64,000 nt of DNA from Nemertoderma westbladi (Eukaryota; Xenacoelomorpha; Nemertodermatida; Nemertodermatidae): the NCBI GenBank assembly GCA_032718475.1, contig JAUCBJ010006470.1:62001-126000 (forward strand), written 5' to 3'. Shown here piece after piece: positions 10,444-21,800 of the stretch. The position numbers and the translations under genes were made by a program. Positions within the stretch are counted from its first letter, which is position 1, and each line of letters opens with the position of its first letter. The notes below the pieces were generated by a model, which searched no databases, was not told the origin of the DNA, and saw only the letters and a list, made by a program, of their open reading frames with translations.

Positions 10444-11217
10444 TGTTGGACGCAACTCACTTCGTATGCATTCCTCGTATGCAAATACTAGGAAATGCAT
10501 AGGAGCGGGGTTGTGGTGATTTGCGTTGAGTTTTGTCTGGTGGGTATCAAAAAACAAAAATTTTATTTTCAAAATTTTTGGAAAATTAAAAATTTAAAAA
10601 ATTAGAAGTGAACCCAAGACAATCTCAGACGCTGTGTATAGATGCGTTTTAGAATTCGTCTATAGAGATACACAATAATTTGAAAAGTCGTGAAGCCTGG
10701 AAAATAGCATTTAGAAACCATGGTGACGGCTATATTACGTAGGAGTGTAAATTGAGTTTAGCAACTTCCACAGATTGGTGCCAACAGTGCAACTAAGGTG
10801 CTAAAGGTTAGTAGCACCAGAGGCGTACATGGACCCCACTCAGTAGTTTGCAGTGATGTGTGATGTTCGATTATCAAACCTGTGGGTTTGGTATAGTCGA
10901 GTATTGTGGCTATAGTCGAACTTTCTAACTACTATAGTTTAGTACGAGTAATGGGAGTAGTTTGGGCATCAAAAAGTGAGTTGGTCACGGCCAGTTTATC
11001 TCCAAAGTTTTGCGCTATGCATGGGAATAGGTTAGAGGATAGTTAGTTAGGAAGAGACGGGATCTAGAGAGTCGAACCTGAACTGCTGGAAGGCGGGGGG
11101 GGGGGGGGGGGGGGTTCGGGAGGTCTGTCTTTCGGCAACATCTAACTGATTTACCCACAGTGTAATTGGTTACGTAACGGCACTTATTGGGATATATATG
11201 TATATACGCGGGGCATA
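10444..11217 (+). other. Spacer between pol and ORF3, element A
   Basis: Non-coding, 774 bp. Near 10770-10795 is TTCCACAG followed by a stretch complementary to the leader near 1575-1600 (shared 12-mer TGGTGCCAACAG). CTTCCACAG and CCCACAG near 11160 look like 3' splice acceptors. There is a run of 20 G at 11095-11114, where element B has only about seven. Confidence 0.6.
10874..10891 (+). promoter_or_regulatory. Family-1 hairpin, copy 5 (non-coding)
   Basis: TCAAACC stem, TGTG loop, GGTTTGG stem; terminal U-G wobble. In the pol-ORF3 spacer, where codon use cannot explain it. Confidence 0.7.
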
Positions 11218-11989
11218 ATGGAGAAGGGAATTAGAGCGCAACCGCGCAGAGGATTTACTGCCAGAGAGGAGGCGGAGTTACCATTCGCGCGACCAGGATG
11301 TAAAGATTCTAACGTTTACTACCATGGACGGTCCGTGATGGAGCTAAATGGGAAATACAAACCTACTTATGATAAGGAATTACGGAGGGAAAGAATGAGA
11401 GCGTTGGGGGACCGTATGGAAGTTTTGCGGAGAGAGTATCGCACTCGGTATCCCTACGACTTCGCTTTGGACGTATGTGACATTAGTGCAGACCCGGATG
11501 AGGAGATCGCGCGGCTGTACCATATGAATATGTATTTACGACACGAAGAGCCGCTACCTGCAGTCCGAGACCAGTTCGACGGAATGCATCTGTACCGGAG
11601 GACTCGAGGCGAGGACCAAGAGACGCCGAAGATCTTCAGCGTGTACAAGTTGTTTTACAAGTGTGGTGAATGCATGAATAAACAAGACGTGGCGATTCCC
11701 GACCGACTAGACGAGCAACATCCAGAACCAATATTAACGCGATGTCCAGCTCATCAGTTCCTTAGATACAACGAGGGAGGTTACCCAATGAGCAACCCGA
11801 TGATCAGTATCGACTTCAGCGGAAAGCAACCTCCTAGACCTGTTACGCCGACCGTTACGACATTAGATCCGTATACGGAGATTAAACCCTGTTCGACACC
11901 CAGTTTGATAGAGACAGCAGCGGCCATTTCGCTGTACCGAGCCTATAAGGACCTAGAGGCGCGGCGCGAAGCGGCACAGGACTCGGGTA

Positions 11990-12007
11990 CCAAACCCGCG
12001 GGTTTGG
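11990..12007 (+). promoter_or_regulatory. Family-1 hairpin, copy 6 (perfect)
   Basis: CCAAACCCGCGGGTTTGG, a perfect 18-nt palindrome with CGCG loop, in ORF3, read as K-P-A-G-L. Confidence 0.75.
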
Positions 12008-13584
12008 AGCTCTCGAGTCCCTGGACTACGTTTACTTCGCCTCATCGAGCGAGAACCCTCACGCCTGAGCATCAGGACGACATAGACGCGTTGCGGCAGG
12101 AGGAGCGAGCGGCGAAAGCGAAGGAGTTATTCGAGAAGCGGATAGCGGAATATAATAAGACCGCGGATAGACATCGGGAGGAGACGAGGAGAGCGACCGG
12201 ATTTGTTCCACAGGCCGTATCTCAACCCCGACCGGTGTATTATTCCGACGGCAACGAACCTGCGATATTGGTAGATCATCCAGAGTCGCGAGAAGCGATT
12301 AGATTCTTGCCGATGGTGAGAATGGCGGATCATTGGAACGTAGACTGTCTACGGGAAGTTTTATGCGCGAAGTTCTTGCGTGATGTCCCGATGCAGATCA
12401 CGGATTATGACACACTAGACAAGATTGGAGCTCCGGGGAAGGAGAGTAAACTGTTTGGATGGTTAGACAAGTACATCAAGGTATGGGTCGCGGTGGCTAC
12501 ATTCCCAGACGACGAGGAGGTAGACCAGACGTGGCTGAGGAGGAAGGGTTCTTACACCCGATATGATGACCACAAGGCTATCGAGCGCATGTGGACCCCA
12601 TCAGACGAGATTCAGCGTCAGTGGAGGAAGACGGAGGAATCACTGCAAGATTGGAGGGTGATGTTCTACGACAATGAAGGAGGGTCCCATCAAGAATGCT
12701 TGACTAGTAAGTGCATTCAAATTCGCGCGGCCGATGGTGTGACTCATGTGTTTATGCGCGTGAGGGCGGATAGAGAGAGACCGGAGCCCATCATAACGAC
12801 ACAATATCGGAGGGGAAAGGATCCTAGGGAACAGATTTTGGAGGTATGCAGGCGAGGAGGTATGCACGGAGCAGAGCGTATCGACGCCAGGATGTTACCC
12901 AAGAAGGTTAGAGAGGCTATTCTCAACCAAGATTACGTCAAGGTGGGATCGGGAGTCCAGAGCGATTTGGAGAGTGACTTCAACGCCATGACTGACTTGG
13001 AAGATAGATTGCCGAGACCGTTCGTCGACACCAAGCTATTGTTGCTATGGGCGCAGGATATTGGAATTTATAGGGAGTATCCCAACTCTGCCAAGACTTG
13101 GTATGGGCTTCATAGCACACTTATTGTATAATTGGGACTTTAAGTTAAAGACGCAGAAGAAGTATGAGGAGGCGTATGGTGAATACAACACGCCACCGGG
13201 AGCGGAGTTCAAATCCCACTTCAAGCGGCAAGCGTTAGTGTATTGGAACATTTGCGCGCCACCCCGTGCGTCACTACAATATTATTTGGTGCTTGAGTCG
13301 AACACGGTAACTTGTTTATTAGCGGATATCGTTGCGCGAGTTTTGAAGCGTCATCCATTGGTGTTCGGAGGAGATCAATACGTTCGCTCGAAAGGGGGAA
13401 TCCAATCCGACGTGATGAAGCGTTTCTTAACCCCGTTCTTCAACCAATCGTTAGAGAATACGTCGATGGTTAGGAGAGGATTAGCAATATTCGAAGGAGT
13501 ATATCGACAGAACATCGGAGACTTGGGAGACCGACCGTCGATGGAGTATCCGTCGCCAGAGGCCTTGGAGAAGTGGTTCGGGAA

Positions 13585-13602
13585 TCAAACCCGCGGGTTT
13601 GG
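13585..13602 (+). promoter_or_regulatory. Family-1 hairpin, copy 7
   Basis: TCAAACC stem, CGCG loop, GGTTTGG stem, in ORF3 but in a different codon phase from copy 6 (Q-T-R-G-F). Confidence 0.75.
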
Positions 13603-15103
13603 TACTCCCTTCCACTCGGAGGCTGATAGACCCGTTAAAGAGGGTTGGCCGGAGACGTTAGTAGAGGTGTTCGGAGTAGATCTTCCGGTGGAGAAGACAT
13701 ATCCGAAACGAACGCGGGAGGAAATATTGGAGATAGAGGACAAGGGCGAGGATGTTTACTTTGTTCCGGATCGGCAACCGTTGACCGGAGAGGACGACAT
13801 CGTATTGGACATTGGGAAAGAAGGAAGTGCGAAACCGATTGGAGACCTCATATACGAGAGGGCCTGGTTTCCACAAGCGCGTAGATGTAAGTTGTGCGGC
13901 AGCATAAGGCACATTCAAAAATCGTGCGACGCGGTAGTAGAGGCGGCGCATAAGGTTTGCCGTTGGTGTAATGAGACCGACCATTCGTTTCACACGTGCA
14001 CCGTCTTCATTTCTCAATGCGGATATTGTGGAGTAAAGGGACATCGTAGCGCGAGATGTCAGCTGCGAGATGATTCCTTCCAAAACCATAGCGCCAACCT
14101 ACTTCGGGAGATGTTAGATAAGTGGGAGAGTGTGGCCGACTACCACATTCAAGCGCAGATGCGTTGGTTACCATTTAAGGCGGGATACGGATTTTGGGCA
14201 GTAGACCCATCTCACGTTGCATATGAGCCGTATTTGCAGTCTTTGCCACAGTATCAAGAGCTCATCCTGACCGCTCAAGACCTTCCACAAAACACTGGAG
14301 TTATCGTAGTCCGAGAATACTTCAGACAGTTAAATATGGACAACAAGTATACTTGGAACTTCGTTGCCATTTGCGACCGAATTACGAAAGGTCTGTTTTC
14401 GGAAACTAGAAAGGTGGTATGCGCGCGAGGTGATTGGAGGATGGCGGCTATTCAATACCGCAACGAATTCTTGTTGACTCATGTGCCAGTGGGGTCATTG
14501 ACCGCTGAGAGGATACAGGAACAGAGGATCGCGGCGACCACAGCGACAACCGCTGGAGCTCAAGGCTCGCGGAGAGAACCAGGAGGAGAGGTCCGAGACA
14601 AGCGTCAAGTCAAGGACGACCACTATCACTCTATTATAGAAGCGCAGCGATTGCAGCGCAAGGCGCAGGGGGCGTCGGAGAAGGCGCGCGTGCAATTGCA
14701 TATGGAAGAGTTGGCGGAAGCGACCACAGGAGCACGATTGGGACGAGGCCGAGGTAGAAGTACCAGCCGGGAGTCTGTCGGGGCTCAGGGAACGTCGTCG
14801 CCGGTTCCGGGGAGTGACGCCTCACGGACGCCGTCAACAGAGTCTACAAGGGGTAGACTGGTGTATCTGGGAAGAGGGCAAAGGAGAGGAGCGAGCCCAA
14901 AGAACCCAGGAGCGGGTCGATAATACATTATAGCACAGGGCGACAGACTCTAGATATATACATCATCGTCGCTCTGATGTATATTGTAGCTTTTTTAGAA
15001 ATACCCGACTAGACTCATATACACTAGTTGCGTTGATTTTGAATTTATATTTGCATTAATTTGAATTTATATTATGAAAGAGGCAAAGGAGGTGATTGGG
15101 GAG

Positions 15104-15121
15104 ACAAACCTGCGGGTTTGG
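15104..15121 (+). promoter_or_regulatory. Family-1 hairpin, copy 8 (non-coding)
   Basis: ACAAACC stem, TGCG loop, GGTTTGG stem; only the outermost pair is lost. In the 3' untranslated region, 180 bp after the ORF3 stop. Confidence 0.7.
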
Positions 15122-15432
15122 CTTACTCCTTTCACCTACCCTAGCAAAAATTTTTTATATTTGATCTTGTATGTAGTAATCATTATGTAGAACGAACGAG
15201 AAACAATATTTGAAACTTAATTTGTATGAAATAATCGTTAATATTGAAGGAGATAATATTTTGTAAATTTAATTTGTACGTAAACCCATTATGCAATATA
15301 TCTATGGCAATATTTGTAAATAGTAGAATTTATAGTATCAAGTATTTAGTTTATTTGAAAGAAATTTATTTTTGTTTGTATACATCACCTTATACTCTTC
15401 TACAATTGGAGGGAAACATTGTATGATTTCCC

Positions 15433-15441
15433 TTGGAGCGG
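15433..15441 (+). other. Likely polypurine tract of element A
   Basis: TTGGAGCGG abuts the TG of the 3' LTR at 15442. The same GGAGCGG sits before the 3' LTR of B, C and D, across both families. Confidence 0.6.
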
Positions 15442-15638
15442 TGTTACGGTATATGGCGCTGTATCCACATTATTAGCCATCATACAGTATAATATGTTTG
15501 TTATTATGCAGTATAATTATTTAGATAAGGCACAGTGCGGTGACATTTAGATAAGGAAGTTAAAACGCCCATATATTTTGTATTCATCCATTTTGTATAG
15601 TAAGTAGCCCTATCTATGTAATTTTGTATTAGGATATA
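15442..15638 (+). repeat. 3' LTR of element A, first 197 bp only
   Basis: Starts TGTTACGG, like the B LTR, and follows it with indels as far as AGGATATA, where element B begins in opposite orientation. The rest of this LTR is not found on the other side of B. Confidence 0.85.
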
Positions 15639-17812
15639 TGATAAACAACCGCGACCTCTATACTAACAGCAGAACTGTTGAACAGACCAATACCCGTTAA
15701 TATCCTTCTGCCAACCTAATAAGTTCTCGTCTAACCAATAAGACACGAAGACTGCTCTACTGTTAAGTAAAGGGGCTCAGGAGCGTGATATTACTAAATT
15801 GTAAGGGTTGCTAAATACAAACCGCTACTTACCGTTAGATGGCGCTAATCTGCCGTCCGCTAATATTTTTTACTAAATTTACACAACTCCTGCAAAATCG
15901 CTTGTTCCTTTCTCTACCGATTGCTCGATAGAGAGCTAACTGTTCGAATCTATGAGCCACGCAGGAATAACCAAAACAATAAACCCGAGTCGGCTCCCTA
16001 AGCTTACTTAAGACGAGTGCGAGAGGCCTTGCACTCAGAGTATTCTTACGCCTAATTCTATCACTATTAAAGCACGCTATTACCTACGTCCTTCTAATCG
16101 CGAATACTGGAGGTTCCCTAACGTAATGTGTGAATGCGAGAATATTTAAAATATCAAAATGGTACAGTATCTGTTTCTACGTGGATAATACCACTCCGAG
16201 TCTAAAACTGCCCGCGACTGGCTTTAGGCCAGCAAAATTACTAGCGTATCGTGCGTACCGAATAGTGCGTTCTAGCTGATTGCCCGCTAATGCAAATAAC
16301 CGCTCAGCGTGAATAGTTTACAGTACACTAATTATTACCTTAGCTACTCTCCGCTATGCTGCGTACTAATTCTTAATTTTTTACTAATTAATTACAGTCA
16401 CAAATATTTAACAGCGTACTAATTACTAAGAGTTCCAGAATACGTAATTCTAATTTATCACGCAACAGGTTTCGCTAGTAATAGCCTAAATTGCCGTATT
16501 ACTTTGACCTAATCAATAACTAATTATTGTAACTAAGAAATAGAAATCAATCAAAGGAAAAGAGCGCCTATCTAAGCATTCGTAATCTTAGGCACACTTC
16601 AATAACACACCAATCAGCGTTAGAAATCACAGTTTACAATTGTGCAATTCACTACTCGTACTCCACACTCAACGTTGTAATACGCGCAGGCCTCTCCCGG
16701 GTACATCTAGGATTCCTAACTAACCCAATTCCTGCCCCCCTAATACTAAATAGAGACAAAACCTGGATCATCAGCCCCCTAGATACTGTACCGGCGATCG
16801 GTCTGCGTGCCGCAGTGCAAGATACCCGCCCGCAACGGTGACCCTGGCCAGCGTTGCCCGCTTTGAATCCTCCGCTCTCTCCTAGTCGCTCAACCCCCCG
16901 ATGCGCCCACCGCCCACTGGCACCTTAGCCCTCCATGATACTAATAGCTACCGTAGCGGCGCATGCAAATCACAAAGTCTGACAGTCTCAGGAATCCCTT
17001 AGGATTATTGCGCAGAAAAGAATCACATAGAACCATTAATCAAAGGTAGAAATCATAGTTCGATTGTAATTTGCAGTAATCGAAGGAATTATTGAGAAAC
17101 ACAAGCAAAATAATCGTAATAGATATGAACAAGAAATTAATCAAAATTAGCAAATTGCAGAAAATACGATATCCTAATACAAAATTAGAGACAGCTCAGC
17201 AAGTAAATTGTAACAGGGGTGTGTCATGTGATAAGGCATGAACATATGAACAACAAAAGGCCCTACCGGCACACCGCCAATTTATAGGTGATCCCGATGG
17301 GGTGATGCAATAAGGTGACTCAATCGCTCTCCCATTGGCTCTCCAGTCCATGCTAGCATTAAACCAACCTGGAAGCAGTTAATCCAATAAGGAGACCGGA
17401 TTGTAGCCCTATGCCCTCAAATTATTACCATATATGGTAATGGATCACGTCTCTGGCTGCTGAATGGCCAGGACAGCGTCCCTATATGCTAGCCCTATCA
17501 AACTAATATCAGCAAGCACAAAATCCAGGGTCCGAGTAAACTCGCTACCCTGGAACTATCTACATATATCCTAATACAAAATTACGTAGGTAGGGCTACA
17601 TACTATACAAATGAATGGATGCAAAATATATGGGCGTTTTAACTTCCTTACCTAAATGTCACCACACTGCGCCTTATCTAAATAATTATACTGCACAACG
17701 GACTAATATTACGTACAGTATAACGGACTAATACTGCATACTGCATAATGGACTAATACTGCATACTGCATAATGGACTAATACTGTGGATACAGCGCCA
17801 TATACCGTAACA
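15639..17812 (-). repeat. 3' LTR of element B
   Basis: 2,174 bp; reads TGTTACGG...TTTATCA on the minus strand. It holds a perfect palindrome ATTACCATATATGGTAAT at 17424-17441 and a short tandem array of CATAATGGACTAATACTG units at about 17690-17790. No ORF of note. Confidence 0.92.
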
Positions 17813-18246
17813 CCGCTCCAAGGGAAATCATATAATGTTTCCCTCCAATTGTAGAAGAGTATAAGGTGATGTATACAAAACAAAATAAATTTCTTCCAAC
17901 CAATCTAAATAACATAATAATTCTAATATTTACAAATATTGCCATAGATATTGCATAATGAATTACATACAAATTAAATTTACAAAATATTGTTTCTCGT
18001 TTATTCTTACTACATAATGATTACTACATACAAAATCAAATATAATATTTTGCTAGGGCAAGTGAAAGGAGTAAGCCAAACCCGCAGGTTTGTCTCCCCA
18101 ATCACTTCCTTCGCCTCTTTCATAATATAAATTCAAATAACTCAACTAGTGTATCGAGTCTAGTCGAAAATTTTCAAATGCTACAATATACATCAGAGCG
18201 ACGATGATGTATATATCTAGAGTCTGTCGCCCTGTGCCATAATGTA
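17813..18246 (-). other. 3' untranslated region and primer, element B
   Basis: Counterpart of 14924-15441. The likely polypurine tract TTGGAGCGG (minus strand, 17821-17813) abuts the LTR. AT-rich, non-coding. Confidence 0.65.
18076..18093 (-). promoter_or_regulatory. Family-1 hairpin, copy 8 of element B
   Basis: Same sequence as copy 8 of A, TGCG loop on the sense strand, conserved although non-coding. Confidence 0.7.
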
Positions 18247-18816
18247 TTATCGACCCGCTCCTGGGTTCTTTGGGCTCGCTCCTCTCTTTCGTCCCCTTCC
18301 CAGATACACTAATCTACCTCTAGTCGACTCCGTTGACGGCGTCCGTGAGGCGTCACTCCCCGGAACCGGCGACGACGTTCCCTGAGCCCCGACAGATTCT
18401 CGGCTCGAACTTCTCCCTCGGCCTCGTCCCAATTGTCGCGCTCCCGTGGTCGCTTCCGCCAACTCTTCCTTCTGCAGTTGCACACGCGCTTTCTCAGACG
18501 CCCCCTGCGCCTTGCGCTGCAACCGTTGAGCTTCTATAATGGAGTGGTAGTGGTCGTCCTTGACTTGACGCTTGTCTTGGACCCCTCCTCCTGGTTCTTT
18601 CCGCGAGCCTTGAGCTCCAGCGGTCGTCGCTGTGGTCGCTGCGATCCTTTGTTCCTGTATCCTCTCGGCGGTCAATGAACCCACTGGCACATGAGTCAAC
18701 AAGAATTCGTTGCGGTATTGTATAGCCGCCATCCTCCAATCACCTCGCGCGCGTACCACTTTTCTAGTCTCCGTAAATACACCCTGATGCGATCGCAAAT
18801 AGCAACGAAGTTCCAT
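18247..18816 (-). pseudogene. C-terminal tail of ORF3, element B (out of frame)
   Basis: The last part of ORF3 continues here in another frame after a 4-nt deletion near 18787 relative to element A. It encodes the Arg/Gly/Ser-rich tail that follows the zinc knuckles and ends at the same stop as in A. The apparent Met start near 18816 is incidental. Confidence 0.75.
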
Positions 18817-21800
18817 GTGTACTTATTGTCCATGTTCAATTGTCTGAAGTATTCTCGGACTACGATAACTCCAGTGTTTTGTGGAAGGTCTTGAGCAGTT
18901 AGGATGAGCTCCTGATATTGTGGTAGCGATTGTAGATATGGCTCGTACGCAACATGCGATGGGTCTACCGCCCAAAACCCATATCCCGCTTTAAATGGTA
19001 ACCAACGCATCTGCGCTTGAATATGGTAATCCGCCACACTCTCCCACTTATCTAACATCTCCCGAAGTAGGTTAGCGCTATGGTTTTGAAAGGAATCATC
19101 TCGCAGCTGACATCTCGCGCTACGGTGTCCTTTTACTCCACAATATCCACATTGAGAAATGAAGACGGTGCACGTGTGAAACGAATGGTCGGTCTCATTG
19201 CACCAACGACAGACCTTATGCGCCGCCTCTATTACCGCGTCGCACGACTTTAGATTGTGCCTTGTGCTGCCGCACAATTTGCACCTACGCGCTTGTGGAA
19301 ACCAGGCCCTCTCGTATATGAGGTCTCCAATCGGTTTCGCACTTCCTTCCTTCCCAATGTCTAATACGATGTCGTCCTCTCCGGTCAACGGTTGTCGATC
19401 CGGAACAAAGTAAACATCCTCGCCCTTGTCCTCTATCTCCAATATTTCCTCCCGCGTTTGTTTCGGATATGTCTTCTCCACCGGAAGATCTACTCCGAAC
19501 ACCTCTACTAACGTTTCCGGCCAGCCCTCCTTAACAGGTCTATCAGCCTCCGAGTGGAAGGGAGTACCAAACCCGCGGGTTTGATTCCCGAACCACTTCT
19601 CCAAAGCTTCTGGCGTCGGATATTCCATCGACGGTCGGTCTCCCAAATCTCCGATGTTCTGTCGATATACTCCTTCGAATATCGCTAATCCTCTCCTAAC
19701 CATTGACGTATTCTCTAACGATTGGTTGAAGAACGGGGTTAAGAAACGCTTCATCACGTCGGATTGGATTCCCCCTTTCGAGCGAACGTATTGATCTCCT
19801 CCGAATACCAATGGATGACGTTTCAAAACTCGCGCAACGATATCCGCTAATAAACAAGTCACCGTGTTCGACTCAAGCACCAAATAATATTGTAGCGACG
19901 CACGGGGTGGCGCGCAAATGTTCCAATACACTAACGCTTGCCGCTTGAAGTGGGATTTGAACTCCGCTCCCGGTGGCGTGTTGTATTCGCCATACGCCTC
20001 CTCGTACTTCTTTTGCGTCTTTAACTTAAAGTCCCAATTATACAACAAGTGTGCTATAAAGCCCATACCAGTCTTGGCAGAGTTGGGATACTCCCTATAA
20101 ATTCCAATATCCTGTGCCCATAGCAACAATAGCTTGGTGTCGACAAACGGTCTCGGCAATCTATCTTCCAGATCAGTCATGGCGTTGAAGTCGCTCTCCA
20201 AATCGCTCTGGACTCCCGATCCCACCTTGACGTAATCTTGGTTGAGAATAGCCTCTCTAACTTTCTTGGGTAACATCCTGGCGTCGATACGCTCCGCTCC
20301 GTGCATACCTCCTCGCCTGCATACCTCCAAAATCTGTTCCCTAGGATCCTTCCCTTTCCGATATTGTGTCGTTATGATGGGCTCCGGTCTCTCTCGATCC
20401 GCCCTCACACGCATAAACACATGAGTCACACCATTGGCCGCACGAATTTGAATACACTTGCTAGTCAAGCATTCCTGATGGGACCCTCCTTCATTGTCGT
20501 AGAACATCACTCTCCAATCCTGCAGTGATTCCTCCGTTTTCCTCCACTGACGCTGAATCTCGTCTGATGGGGTCCACATGCGCTCGATCGCCTTGTGGTC
20601 ATCATATCGGGTATAAGAACCCTTCCTCCTCAGCCACGTCTGGTCTACTTCCTCGTCATCTGGGAATGTAGCCACCGCGACCCATACCTTGATGTACTTA
20701 TCCAACCATCCGAATAACTTACTCTCCTTCCCCGGAGCTCCAATCTTGTCCAAAGTGTCGTAATCTGTGATCTGCATTGGGACATCACGCAAGAACTTCG
20801 CGCATAAAACTTCCCGTAGACAGTCAACGTTCCAATGGTCCGCCATTCTTACCATCGGCAAGAATCGTATCGCTTCTCGCGACTCCGGATGATCTACTAA
20901 TATCGAAGGTTCGGTGCCGTCGGAATAATACACCGGTCCGGGTTGAGATACGACCTGTGGAACAAATCCGGTCACTCTCCTCGTCTCCTCTTGATGTCTA
21001 TCCGCGGTCTTATTATACTCCGCTATCCTGTTCTCAAATAACTCTTTCGCCTTCGCCGCTCGCTCCTCCTGCCGCAACGCGTCTATGTCGTCCTGATGCT
21101 CAGGCGTGAGGCTTCTCACTCGGTGAGGTGAAGTAAATGCAGTCCAGGGACTCGAGAGCTCCAAACCCGCGGGTTTGGTACCCGAGTCCCGCGCCGCTTC
21201 GCGCCGCGCCTCTAGATCCTTGTAGGCTCGGTACAGCGAAATGGCCGCTGCCGTCTCTATCAAACTGGGTGTCGAACAGGGTTTAATCTCCGTATACGGA
21301 TCTAATGTCGTAACGGTCGGCGTAATGGGTCTCGGAGGTCGCTTTCCGCTGAAGTCGATACTGATCATCGGGTTGCTCATCGGGTAACCTCCCTCGTTGT
21401 ATCTAAGGAATTGGTGAGCTGGACATCGCGTTAATATCGGTTCCGGATGTTGCTCGTCTAATCGGTCGGGAATCGCCACGTCCTGTTTATTCATGCATTC
21501 ACCACACTTGTAGAAGAGCTTGTATACGCTGAAGACTTTCGGCGTCTCCTGATCCTCGCCTCGAGTCCTCCGATACAGGTGCATTCCATCGAACTGGTCT
21601 CGGACTGCAGGTAGAGGCTCCTCATGTCGTAAATACATATTCATATGGTATAGTCGTGCGATTTCCTCGTCCGGATCTGCGCTAATGTCGCACACGTCCA
21701 AAGCAAAGTCGTAGGGATACCGCGTGCGATACTCTCTCCGCAAGACTTCCATCCAGTCCCCCAACGCTCTCATTCTTTCTCTCCGTAATTCTTTATCATA

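Larger units (their letters stand above)
11218..14923 (+). pseudogene. ORF3 of element A: zinc-ribbon and triple zinc-knuckle protein
   Basis: A third gene downstream of integrase, about 1,235 codons, not standard in BEL/Pao elements. It starts at ATG 11218. Residues C149, C152, C176 and H179 form a CxxC...CxxH zinc-ribbon-like motif. Three CCHC knuckles (C-x2-C-x4-H-x4-C) lie at about 890-903, 914-927 and 934-947, followed by an Arg/Gly/Ser-rich C-terminus. I see no signal peptide, membrane segment or fusion-peptide-like stretch, so an envelope role is unlikely; RNA or DNA binding is inferred. One extra T near 13098 shifts the frame: the first half is open to 13131 and the second from 13061. 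Element B lacks that base. Confidence 0.75.
14924..15441 (+). other. 3' untranslated region and primer, element A
   Basis: AT-rich DNA after ORF3. Near 14940-14990 there is a short hairpin-like stretch (TATACATCATCGTCGCTCTG with a nearby inverted copy). The purine-rich TTGGAGCGG at 15433-15441 directly precedes the LTR and is the likely plus-strand primer. Nothing else recognised. Confidence 0.6.
1..15638 (+). mobile_element. Element A: family-1 BEL/Pao LTR retrotransposon, 3' LTR truncated
   Basis: Order on the plus strand: partial 5' LTR, leader, gag, protease, RT/RNase H, integrase, spacer, ORF3, purine-rich primer, first 197 bp of the 3' LTR. Element B matches it along the whole length in reverse orientation, so the boundaries come from comparing the two. 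The left end is outside the window. The gag-pol frame has three breaks (stops near 5531 and 8866, a 7-nt deletion near 6640) and ORF3 has a one-base insertion near 13098, so this copy cannot make its proteins unaided. The 3' LTR stops where element B begins. Confidence 0.9.

Noticed and set aside
11218-14923. ORF3 as a retroviral-type envelope gene
   Set aside because: No signal peptide, furin-like site, fusion peptide or membrane anchor seen; zinc motifs dominate.
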